From Sordaria brevicollis (taxonomy: Eukaryota; Ascomycota; Sordariomycetes; Sordariales; Sordariaceae), in contig JAUTDP010000003.1 in the NCBI GenBank assembly GCA_033439795.1, positions 3,162,001 to 3,226,000 of the forward strand: a DNA stretch of 64,000 nt. The letters are read 5' to 3'. The notes beneath the pieces are model-generated. The model saw only the letters and a list, made by a program, of their open reading frames with translations. It searched no databases and had not been told where the DNA came from. The position numbers and the translations under genes were made by a program. This document shows positions 52,092-64,000 of the stretch, one piece after another; positions within the stretch are counted from its first letter, which is position 1; every line of letters begins with the position of its first letter.

Positions 52092-55000
52092 ATTTATTAC
52101 ACTTTTTTTAACGCTACGTACGTAATTCTTAAGGAAGATTAATCGTTAATTATATTAATTAATATTAAAATTCGTTTTTTTAGCGGCTAACGTTCTAGCG
52201 ATAACTTTATAATTAATTCGAATTAAGTAATTATTAAAACGAGTATTACTACTATAGTCGTTCGTATTTTCTTTTCTTTTATATTTATTAAAATATATTA
52301 ATTTAAACGATTAATATCCGATTTAATCCCCGTTGTAGTTATTAATACCTTCGTCGCGGTTATTACGTTTTTTGAAATTGGAAACGTTAACTTTCGTAAT
52401 ATCGAATTTTAAGACTAATTTATTAACGCTATTTACGCGTTTAATAATAATTTTATTATTATTTTAATCTTTATTATTTAAATTTTTAATTTAAATAATT
52501 ACTTTGCGTTTCCGGCCGCTACTTACGCGTTTGCCCGCTTTGTATAATTTAACGTTATTTTTATTATTACCGAATTTTAAAGTATTAAAGAGGATTTTTA
52601 ATAATTTAAAGACGAGAATAATTAATTATATTAGGATTTCGATTAATTTTGTATTCTAATTTAAAATAAGGATTAAATTAATACGATTTTCAATATTAAT
52701 TTTACGATTTTTAAAATTAATTATACCCTTTAATTTTTAAACACCGTTATTAAATAATAAATTTAATACGATATTTATAAATAAGCCTTCGTTAACGCCG
52801 CTTTTTAATATAATAATATTATTAACGATTTTTAAATTTATTTAACCACCCTTTAATAAAGTTTATTTAACGTTTAGAAACGTTATTCCAATTTTAAGGT
52901 TAATTCCTAAAATATAATTAAATACGAAATAGTTAAATATTAAAAAATAATTAACGATTTTCGCTAACGTTTATCTAAATTTACCGATTTTACGTTTATA
53001 CCTTTACCCAACGATAATAATAATAGTAATTCTAATTCTAGTAACTTTAAATTTAAATTTAATAATATAATTATTAACGATCCGGTCGGAAATAATAGCG
53101 GTAGCGGCTATAGGTCGGTATTATATATTATTATTTCCTTTACTTTCGATAATATTAATAAAATTCTTAAGAAAATTACTAAATTTCGGTAATAATACGT
53201 TAATATCCTATTCGCTTTTAAGGATAAGCTTTTTATTTTTAAAATTAAGGATATTAAATTTTCTTTAATTTCCCATTCCCTTTGTAATAAACTTTAGGAG
53301 GTAATCGAACCCGAATTTATTAAGATTCTATTTAATAAACCGGCTAAATAGTTTATTACCTTCGATTTATTTAAATAAATAATTAATAAATATAATAACG
53401 TCGATATTATAATTTAGGCTCGTTGTGAATTCGAAGATTTAAAGATAGGTAAAATAAAGTGGTTTAATTTCGAAGATAAATTCGTTACTATTATCGAACG
53501 TTATTAATTTAATAATAATATAAAAATTTATTACTTCCGTTAACGTTTAATTAAATACTTTTATAATATTATTACTCTATAGCGCCCCTAATTTAAGGAT
53601 AATAAATTCGACGAATAGTTCGAAATAATTTATAATTTTGTTAAATAATTCGAATAGAAGGATTAGTATAATAAAATTATTAACCCCTATTATAAATTTA
53701 ATATTAATAACCCCGCTATTAATTTTAATTTTATTTTTCATAATACGAATAATTCCACTCTTAAATTTATTATTAGCGAAGGCGGTACTATTATAAATTT
53801 CGATTTTATATCCGTTTCCGACGTTTAAATCTCCTATATAATTAATAATAATATATTTTAATATTATATAAAGATTAATATTTATACCCATTATAATCGT
53901 AAAGGTTATTTTTCCATTAAGTATAAAAGTCGTATTTAATTTAAGAAGGAGGTGCCTAAACGTAAATTATATAAGGAGAGAAAAAAGGAGAAGAAAGAGA
54001 AGAAGGATAAAAAAGAGAAGGAGAAAAATAATAATAATAACGGTAATTAATAATAGCGCCCTATTTAGGGTTAATATAGATATAGTTAATATAGTTATTA
54101 TAACGTTAATATTATAAATATTTTTATTTTTAATACCCCGGTTCCTAATTATTTTATATTATAATAGTAATTTATTTACTACCTTACTTTTATATACTTT
54201 TATAATTTCGTAGGCCCGGTTATAAATAATAAAAACGGTTTTATTAATAATTAGGGAAATATATAATTTCCCGTTTAAATTGTAATTAGAGGTTAACGTT
54301 TATTAAATATAAATAAGGAGGAGGATAATTAAAGAGTATTTTTATAATTAAATTTAAAATTATTAAAATTAATAAATTTTTTATAAGTAGCTATTATAAA
54401 TATTTTAATTTATTAAATTTTTCTATTTATTTATTTTATAGACTATATAAAATATATTGTATTATATTCGTTAATAGCGGTTATATTACTTTGGGGTTTA
54501 TTAATTATTATTTTATTTTACGTAATAATTTCCTAATTTTCAAATTTTAATTCCCTAAATTCCTATACCTCGTTAATAATTAAGTGAAAGGGAGTATTAC
54601 GTATTTTAATCGTTTAGTTATAAATATTAGCGTATATTACGAATTTATCGATTTCTTTATTTATAACCTTATAAAAGATAATCCTATTATTTTCAAATAC
54701 CCGTAGTTAGTTTATTACGCCCCTAATATCGATTAGTTTAGCGATCGCTTTATTTTTAATTCCGTTTATAAATAATACGATTACTTTCCCTTAGGAGTAT
54801 TCTGCTATTTATATTATATACTATTATTATATAAATATAATGTCGATACGCTTTTAATTATCATTTTTAGCGGTATACTTTCCGCTATTATTTTTAGGAA
54901 TTCCCTTAAGATACGATTAATATATTAGAAATTTTCCGTTTTAGACATCTTCGATAAAGGAGAATTTAATACCCCCGTTTTATTATTAAAGGTTATTCGC

Positions 55001-58000
55001 CGGATTTTTATTTCCGCAATTATTAAATACGTTATTCGTTAATATTTTAATAAATTTAAATAAAGGGTCGTTAATAAAATAAATACGGTCCTTATTAATA
55101 AGGTTATTAATAATTAAATTTTTATACTAATAGTTATAATATATTATTACCCCCTTCCCCTATTACGTATAGTCTTTATATTATATTATTTAGCCGGAGG
55201 AATATATACTTTTTTCCCCGATTATTAAACGCCGGTCCGCTTTTATTATATCCTTAAAGGACCCTTTAATTTAATTAATATTAAGGAGTTTTTAATAATT
55301 ATATTTAATTAATTCGTTAAAAAATATAAATTTTAAATTATTTATATAACGAGGGTAAATATAATAAAAGATATTTAATATATAATAGACGAAGATAAAA
55401 TAATAGAAGAGAAAGGCGTTCTAATTTCGAATATAATTAACGATAATTTTATAGTTAATATAATTAAAGATATTATAAATAGTAAAGTAATTTATTATAA
55501 AAAGTTCTTCGGTAATAATTATTATATTTAAATCGATACGCTCTACGGTATTGGAAGTAAGAAAATTATTAAAATAATTAAAATTTCCGCTTTAATTATA
55601 TTTATAAGCGATATTTCCGATTTTTAAATTTACAAAGAAATTATTAACCGTTATTTTATTATTAATAGTATTAATATTAGTAAAATTACGTTTAAAAATA
55701 TTATTAAATTCTACAAAAAGGTAAATAAACCTTTAAAGACCGACGTATAAATTTAGTAAAAATTACTTCAATAATATTAATAATAAACGAGTAATTTCCG
55801 CTAAGAAAATATTAATATACTACCCCTTAACCGGTTTTATAATTTTAAATTCGAATTTAAATTTAATACTATATTACCCGCTTCCCGTAATCGTATTTTT
55901 AATTTAAAAAAATTTAACGTCATTAAAAAATAGATTAATAATAATTTAAAGAAGAAATTTATCCGCCCATTATAATTAAAAGCTTCCGCTTTTATATTTC
56001 TAATTAAAAAGCCGGGAGGAGGAGTCCGCGTTTATATTAATTACCGAAGTATTAATAACGTTACCCTTAAATCCCGTTACTTATTCCCGCTTATTAAAAA
56101 AATATTCGATATTATTTACCGCATTAAAATTTTTATTAAATTAAATATTATTACTACTTTTAACCGGGTTCGTATTAAAAAAAGTTACGAATAGTTAATT
56201 ATATTTATAATAAAGTTTAAGTTATTCGAATCTTTAATTATATTTTTTAGCCTTTAGGGCGCTTTTAACGCCTTTTAAAATTATATTAACGATATTTTAT
56301 ATAATATTTTCAACGTTTATATAACCGTTTATTTTAATAATATCTTTATATACTTTAATAATAAGAAGGATTACGAACGATATATTAATAACGTTTTCGA
56401 ACGTTTAATTAAAACCGGTTTGAATGTAAATATTAATAAATATAAATTCTATACGAAATATACAAAATATTTCGGCTTAATTATAATATTAGGCGGTATC
56501 GAAATAAATCTAAATAAGGTTAAAGCCGTATTCGATTAGGCGCCCCTTTAATTTAAAAAATTATTCTAATAATTCTTCGGCTTCGCGAATTTCTATTAGC
56601 ATTTTATTAAAATATTTTTAATAATAGTATCTTTATTATACGAATTAATAAAGAAAAATATATTATAATTATAGTCCGACCGCTATTAGTCCGTTTTTAA
56701 TATATTAAAAAAGGTTTTTGCAATTAAACTTGTATTGAAGATTTATAATTAAATTAAAAAAATTATAATCGAAATAAATATATTTAATTAAATAATAGGG
56801 GGTATACTTTTATAATATAATAATAATAAAATTTTATACTTAGTCGCGTACTTTTTAATAAAATATATAGTTTAAGAATATAATTATAATATTTATAATA
56901 AAGAATTTTTAATTATTATTAAAATATTAAAAGAATAGTAGCCCGAATTTAAAGGAATATAATAATTATTCAATATTTTAATAAATTATAAAAATTTAAA
57001 GATTTTTATAATTAATAAGTAATTTATATAATAATATATACGCTAATTGCAATTCTTATTACGTTTTAACTTTTAGATTTAATATACTTTAAAATCGAAG
57101 AATTTACATTCTAATACCCTTAATAGGTAGTTTAATAATATTCCTACGGGTATAAAAGACGAACGCTTCGCCGTCCGTTAATATACCTTTTTTTAGCTTT
57201 TATAATTCGTAAACGGCTACTTTAATAAAGAAAATTTAATTTTTTATTATTCCCTTTCTTTAATAAACGATTACGAGGATAAATCGATCGACGATATTAT
57301 TTTAAATAATTACGAAAATTCTACATTCTTTTAAAAAGCGGTTTCCGCTTTAAACGATTTAAATAATTATAATTAATTAATTTCAATTCGTAAAATCCTT
57401 TATAAAGCTTTCAGCGAATATTAAATTATTTTTAATGGTATTATTAAATAGTACGACCGTATAATAATCGACCTTTATGATAAGGAATTCTAATTTTAAT
57501 TAATGAATCGTTAGTATAATTCGTTTAGCGCGGGCTATTTTAATCGTAACGTTATTTACGAATTCTTATTCCGAGAGTTTTATTAGGAGGGTATGGCTAA
57601 TAATATATATATATTCTATAAGGCTTATTTATTTTATATAAAGATTAAATTCCTTAAATATAATTTTACTGGCTTCTTTAAAACCTTGCCCGTCGTATTA
57701 ATTCCTTAGATTCGTATTTCCGTCGATTACGTTATTCCGTTATTTAATAATTTCTATTTTAATTAAAAATTTAAATATATTTGCATTATCGTTAACTGGT
57801 TAATAAAAATATAATATTTTATATTAACGGTTATATTATTAATAAAAGAATTAGCCGAATATTTTATCGATTATATTTATTACTTTTATAGCCTTTTAAA
57901 TTTTATCCTTTCGGATAGAGGTATTTAATTCGTATTACAATTTTAATCCTCCTTATATTAGCGTTTAAATATTATACGTACTTTAATTTCCGTTTTTTAC

Positions 58001-59198
58001 TTTTAAATAAATATTTAAACCGAGTATATTAATATAGAAATAGAATAATACCTTTAATTATATATTAATTAGGTATAAATTAATTAGGTTAAATAATTTC
58101 CTTTTATAAAATTCGCTAGTAATAATATAGTATTTTTATTAATAGGTTTATTACTTTTCTTCGCTAATTATAATTATTACCCCTATATAGGTATTAAATT
58201 TCGTAACCCTTTATTATTAACGTTATTACTTATATAATTGAAAGAATATTATAAAGTTAACGAATTCGCCGACCGCTTTTATAAGATTTGGGATTTCGTA
58301 ATTTAATAAATTAAACGTAATTAAAACTAATACGAGGAGAATACTAATAAAAAGCGGGTCGATTTAGTAAAATATAAAGAAAGGGATACCGTTTTATTCA
58401 ATACGTTTAATTTAGTTAACGGTCGCTTATATATTAAATTCTCCCCCCGTTAAAAAGGATTATTTAAAATTTTAAAAGCGGATTTATATATTATTAAATT
58501 ATAATTACCCAATAATATAAAATATTCATTAATTTTCTACGTTTTAATAATTTAATATTAAATTGGCTAAAGTCTTTCTAGTTAAGTCGTTAATTTTGAC
58601 GTTTATATTAATAAAGGTAGAATTATAATTCGTACCGATAATTACGAAAAATATATTAAATAAAGATTCGATAAATTATTAAATATTAAATAGAAAGGAG
58701 AGAATTATTATTAATACTATTTAATTAAATAGAAGGGTAATTATAATCTTATTTAAAAGAAGGTTAATAACGTTATCGATTATAAAGTACGTTTTTAGGA
58801 ATTTTACTACGATTATTCCGATAAATTAATACTATTCTACGTTAAAGAGTTTTTTAATTATTTTGAATAAGAAAAAAAGGACCCGATAATAGACTCCGTT
58901 ATTTGTAACAGGTAATTTAACGTTAATACTGAACCCCGCGTTTTACGCCGCCGCCTTGCCCGCTTAGCGTAATAATTCGTTATTTTTAAAACAAAATTAT
59001 TACTAACCGAAAAGGAAGTAAAAGAAGGATTTATAGAAATAATAACGAAGATTATATAGTTTTTAATAAATAAATAATTTAGGATATAATTAATATTACG
59101 GTTAGAAGTATTTAATAAATTAATAAAGGATTTTAAATTATAATTATATATATATATAAATTTTTTTAATTTTGTAAATTTCTTTTGAGGGGAGATAA

Positions 59199-59484
59199 TA
59201 TTATAGGATTATATTTATACTATACCCGGTATACGTACTAATTACCTATATAGGTACCTAGATCCTTAACGATTATTCCCGATTATAGTACGTATATTAT
59301 AGTTTGATATAATCTAAATTTGGTTATTTATAGTTATATGCAGTATTACGTGGGTGCGTACGGATTAGGGTATGGGCTCGCGCCTATATATCCAGTCCTC
59401 CGTATACACTTCTCCCTTCCCTTCCTTCGTGTAATAATACATATCTTATTATATATTTAACGGTGCCAACGCTGTCCCTTAATA
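59199..59484 (+). repeat. E3 3' LTR
   Basis: 286 bp copy of the E3 LTR. Its TG start is mutated to TA, while its right part keeps CpA/TpG lost in the 5' copy, so RIP struck the two copies independently. Confidence 0.9.
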
Positions 59485-61514
59485 ATAACGAAGGGAATTC
59501 TTCGATAATTTCCCTTAAAGTAATAATATACTTATTATACGCTACGTAAATATATACGCCTTCTTTAATTATTATTTTTAGCCTATTTATTTTAATACCG
59601 ACTATAAAATACTTTTCGGGGATTGTAAATAGTTTTTTATATCCGCGTACGGCAATTTCGACCGCGGGCGATAATTCTATTTTTAAATTTATTAATAGGA
59701 TATAAATTTCCGTAATTTAAGCGATAGCCTTATTAACTATTAGAATTAAATTATCGTCTAATACGTTAAATACCTAAATAGAGAACGCGGCCGTTTTAAT
59801 ATTACTCTACATATTAATAAAGTATCCGCTATCCTCGTATTCTTTAATATAACCAATATATTATTTCTTTAAAATAATTTATATTCTACGAATTATATTC
59901 TTTAATAATATTATACGAAGTATTTTATAATCGATAGCGGTATTTATAGCGGCGTTATACTTAGAATTAAATATAAAACTTCGTCCCTTAAATAACGGTT
60001 TATAATTAACGGGGGCTAAGACTTTTTTACCAAATTATAGGACTATTTATTTTTATATAATAACTTTCTTCATATATTTAGCCGAATAGCGTTAAATTTA
60101 AAATAATATAATTAATAATCCTATATCCGAGAATATAACGTACTCTATATTATAATCGATATTTATTTAACGAAGGTATAAGAAGGAATTTATTAATAAT
60201 AAATTAGGTTAAAGACCGTTTATAATCTAAACCGTTATTTTAATTTTTATTATATTTAATTTACCCGCTACCGATCCTTCGAAATAAAAGGTAAAAATAA
60301 TCTATTTAATTAATTTAATCGACCTTCCGTTTATTCTATATATTTTAATAATATATTTAATAAAAATCGAATATTCTAATTTTATTAAGAATTTCCGGTC
60401 GATAATTAATTTTACCGCTCCTAAATCGATATATACTTCGACCTCTTCGGCGGTTGGAAATAAACGCATTATAATACGAAAGTAAATATAATTCGATAAT
60501 AATCCTTTTAAAATCTCCTTCTCTTTATAAATTAATATTTCGTAAATAACGAAAACTTCGTTTCCTAGGGCAGAGTTTATTTTTATAAATTATTTCCAAT
60601 ATTTAATTTTAACGTTCTTATATTAAAAAATATATTTAAAAAGGGCGTTACAAAAAGGGCAAACCTCTAAATAATACATATAAATATAGTAAAACGGTAT
60701 TATTATAAAAGGCGAAATAAATTCGCAGTAAGATAAGTAAATTTTTATATATTAGTATTTTAATTTTATTAACGGGAATATTTTATAGTAATTAATATAC
60801 TTTAATTTAAAATTAAATATATCGAAAATATAAAAGGCTTTACTACTATTATTCGAATTTAATTTACTAAAAGTAAATAAAACGTTATTAATATAAACGG
60901 CCTAATTTAATTCAAAATTAATATCCTTATCCTCTATATAATTAACCCTATCCCTTCGGTTATTTTTATAAAAATCGTAGTAACGTCCTTCTCAATCGTA
61001 ATTATAATTATTATTTTAATTGCGGTTGCGGTTTCTATTATAATTACGGTTGCAATCTCAGTCGCAATTATAATTTCGGTTACGGCCGTAAGAACGGTAA
61101 TCGCAGTTCGAAATATTATTCGAGGAATTAAGGACGGGGATTATAACTTCGACTTTAAATAATCCGCTAATAATCTTTTATTAAATATTAAAATATCGCT
61201 CGTAGGTAATTAATAATAAAATTACTTTAATATTTTCGATTTTAGTAAAATAATCGACGAAATTATTTTTCTTTAACAGGGTATTAAAATACTATTTAAT
61301 CTTAAAGTTTATACTAATTAAAATTTATATTATAATATTATACCAATTCTTACTAATACGGTAAAAAATATTTATAACGCGGGTATAACGTAATTTATAT
61401 TAAACGAATTAAATAAAAGTATTCTTATCTTTAATAATATTTTTTAATTTAAAGCGGTATTCTATAAACTTTCGGATAGCGGTAGTAGAATTAGGTATAA
61501 ATTATTAAATTAAA
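59485..61514 (-). pseudogene. Ty3/gypsy element E4, gag/protease part (right fragment)
   Basis: The minus strand gives, through stops, an Arg/Asn/Asp-rich basic stretch at about 61,110-60,990 (RNRNYNCDRDCNRNYN), a CPFC pair near 60,655, and a retropepsin-like segment at about 60,445-60,200 (VYIDLGAVKLIIDRKF, later INGL). It runs on to IEEFPSL at the E3 boundary, and the middle fragment continues in frame. The high-coordinate end meets E5, and no E4 LTR was found there. Confidence 0.75.
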
Positions 61515-64000
61515 TGTAAGGGTATCGCTAGGAAGGCCTAGGGGGACCCGCACAACCAGGGCACAGTAGCCTAGGACGACGGATAAAATAGCGGATAAAA
61601 TAAGGATAATAAGATATAATATAGAGGAAAGGATTTCGGAATTTAGGCGCCGACTATTCCGGACTTATAAGGAAGTATATAAATATAAAAGAAGATAACT
61701 CCTAACCAAAAACTTATATCTAACTAAATTAAAATCTTTCTCTTAAAATAAACCTACCTTATACGACCTATTTTCACCCTTTTATACTTATAATTTTATA
61801 ATTCTTTAACCTCTACAACTCTATTAACGAAAGTTATAAATATAATTAATAAACGTAAAAAAAACTTACGTAAAAAAAACGTTATTAATTCTCGCTATAA
61901 AAATAATACAAGCCTAATATAAAAAACGTATAATTATTTATATATTATTAATAATATAATTAAAAATCCCGCCGATAAAAGGGTTATTAATAAATATAGG
62001 GAAGACGATTACGAGGCGGCGTCCTACGAACTTAAGAATAATATTACCCTAAAAAATCCTAATAATAAATATAATAATACTAATAATAATAAACCGTAAT
62101 TTAAATCTATATTACGTAAAAAGGCCGAAAGTAATTTTAAGTAAAAAATCTAAATATAATTTAAAGAGCGGTACCTAATAAAAAATTTATATACTTTCAA
62201 CCGCTATTATTTTAAAAGCTCTTATTAATAAAGGGAATATTATATTAATAAAATAAAATAATGATTATAATCGGAATTTCGTTAAAGTAAGAACCCCCTA
62301 AAATTTAATCGGCGTAATCATTCCCTATCCGTATATAACCGCTTATTAAATAAATATTTTCGATTTTATTTTCGTTCTTACTCCTATTCCCGCTCCTAAT
62401 TTTATATTTATTCTTATTCCCGGACCCGCTCCCACTCTCCGTCCGCCCAATCCAATTAATCCGGCCATTTTAATAGCCTCTCCCTCGTATAAAAACGTCG
62501 TAAGCAGTAAATATCCTACGAACGTAAGCGCGCAAAACGGTGTAAACGCTAAAAATTCGTAGAAATAATATTATAATTCCTATAAATATTATTATAATTT
62601 ATATAAAAAATTGTAAATTAAGGAAATAAAAAATCTTACTTACGTCCTTCTATGTATAATATTTGTAAATTAATAATAAATAATATAAATACCGAAGTCG
62701 AAAATTAAATTAATAATATTAAAAACGGCAATTAAATTCGTAAAAATATTAATACCTATTAATTTATTTAATAAACTTTCTTTAAAACTAATAATTCTAT
62801 AATTACTTCGTAGCGTATATACTTTATTACCCTCTTTAATAATAAAAGTTAAAAGCGATCCGCAATATAGGAAGAATTTTTAGGGTTTATCCGTAAAGAA
62901 TATATTACCCCCGAAATTTATAAATTCGATATTAAAAAATAATTATTCTTTATATATTAAAATAATAATAAAAACCTATAGAAATTATAGGATTAATATT
63001 AATATAATTACTAATAATTTAATAAAAACGTCGTTATAAATAAATAATCGGTATACAATTTCTTCTTCCAATTAAAAAAAGATATATATAATTACTTCTA
63101 TACGTACTAAATCCCTATTAATAATCTAATAAAAATTACTTCGAAGGTAATAAATTAATAAATTGAATTTAAAAATAAAAAATAAACCCCGAAGGATAAA
63201 ATAAATAAAAATCGCTATAATAAATAATCTTCGTACTATAAAAGGTCTTCGAATAACGAACGTTTTAATTATAATAAGGATTATAATTAAAATTACAACT
63301 AGGACTATAATCGGGATCGCGATTCTAAAAAGCGTAAAAGCCGTAAAAAAAACCAATCCCCTAATAAATAAAACGGGGGCAATAATAAATCCGGCCTAAA
63401 TTATTACAATTATAAAAATCAAAAATACTATACTCGTAATTATATAAAATATAAAAAAATAAATAATTAAAACCGGCCGAAAAAGAAGGCTACCGTCCAA
63501 AGCGTAATTACCGAATAAAATACTAAACGTAATAATAATAAAGAAAATAATTATATTTCGGATATTAAAAAATTAATAAAAAGTTAAACCCTATAAAAAA
63601 GCTATTATTTAACGGGGTTAATAATTTTAAAACGGTTAGAAGAAATAGGTTAGGTAGGATTTCCGTAATATTAATTACGCTAAGGGGTCGCCAATTAGAA
63701 GAATATATAAATTTAGATTTAAAAGTAAAAATTAATACTGTATATAAAAACTTCGCGAAGAAATATAAATTAAAGAAAATAAAAACTAGTATTCTATTTA
63801 TTTTAATAAATATAAATAATAGAAAAATATATTACTATAAAATATACGAATTAACGTTTATTCTAAAAGATTAAAAAAGTTAAGAAAGAGAATTTACCTA
63901 ATTATTTTATACGATCCGAAAAAATAATCGGACACTATTATTATTATTATTTATACCGGGTATAAATTCTAAAAATATTATTATATATATTAGTAAAAAC
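61515..64000 (+). mobile_element. LTR retroelement E5, 5' part (cut by window edge)
   Basis: A TGTAAGGGTATCGC start at 61,515 and a GC-richer leader resemble an LTR. The second copy is outside the window, so the LTR end is unknown. On the + strand a gag-like frame with stops runs to a basic region (about 63,260-63,360) and a zinc knuckle at about 63,402-63,443 (Y-x2-Y-x4-Y-x4-Y for CX2CX4HX4C). More polyprotein follows, without a clear reverse transcriptase before the edge. Confidence 0.65.

Larger units (their letters stand above)
51806..59484 (+). mobile_element. Ty3/gypsy LTR retrotransposon E3, complete but RIP-inactivated
   Basis: LTRs of 286 bp each (51,806-52,091; 59,199-59,484) begin TGTCATAGG / TATTATAGG and end ATA. 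Target duplication ATAAC is at 51,801-51,805 and 59,485-59,489. On the + strand: gag, then a CX2CX4HX4C zinc knuckle at about 53,883-53,924 with Tyr in all four metal positions; a Lys/Glu-rich basic stretch; reverse transcriptase at about 55,985-56,420 (KPGGGVRVYINYRSINN, catalytic box YFNN); and integrase at about 57,720-58,100 (ISVDYVI, LSDRGI). GAGGGGAGATA before the 3' LTR is a good polypurine tract. It is inserted in E4. Confidence 0.94.

Noticed and set aside
63126..63356. 76-codon Ile-rich minus-strand frame
   Set aside because: Antisense to the E5 gag basic region, arising from AT-rich composition.

Overview
The window looks like a chromosome segment of a filamentous ascomycete, most likely Neurospora or a close Sordariales relative. 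The gene half has short introns (47-72 nt, one of 237 nt) with GT...AG ends and CTAAC-type branch points. The other half is AT-rich DNA in which CpA/TpG dinucleotides are largely gone while CpG persists. That is the footprint of repeat-induced point mutation (RIP), a process best known from Neurospora. The species is an inference; no search was possible.

Region 1, about 1-22,900, is ordinary gene DNA. In order it holds: the 3' part of a probable Zn2Cys6-family transcription regulator (+, cut by the window edge); a CLC-type chloride transporter with CBS domains (-); a neurochondrin-family protein (+); the Paf1 subunit of the PAF transcription-elongation complex (-); Rer1, the Golgi-to-ER retrieval receptor (-); a mitochondrial enoyl-CoA hydratase of beta-oxidation (+); and a TRK-type potassium transporter (-). 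CLC/neurochondrin and Rer1/enoyl-CoA hydratase are divergent pairs sharing promoters. Neurochondrin/Paf1 and hydratase/TRK are convergent pairs. These are unrelated housekeeping functions and no gene cluster is apparent. Joining the exons I propose keeps the frame open in every gene.

Region 2, about 22,900-64,000, has no intact gene. It is a nest of RIP-destroyed transposons that can still be recognised by translating through the stops. From left to right: a pogo-like DDE element (about 23,048-25,891, -); a less mutated island; an unidentified relic; a complete 7.36-kb Ty3/gypsy element (E1, 28,281-35,639, +); the integrase end of an older gypsy element (E4, -); a 12.9-kb insertion with 12-bp inverted repeats near its ends, holding a Mutator-like element (38,941-49,991), which itself contains gypsy element E2 (40,810-48,237, -); the reverse transcriptase/RNase H part of E4; gypsy element E3 (51,806-59,484, +); the gag/protease end of E4; and the start of a further element E5 (61,515 to the edge, +). 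E1, E2 and E3 each have equal-length LTRs and matching 5-bp target duplications. Removing E3 and E2 with one target copy each restores reading-frame continuity of the host element, so the order of insertion can be read. The block is probably constitutive heterochromatin, possibly centromeric or pericentromeric.
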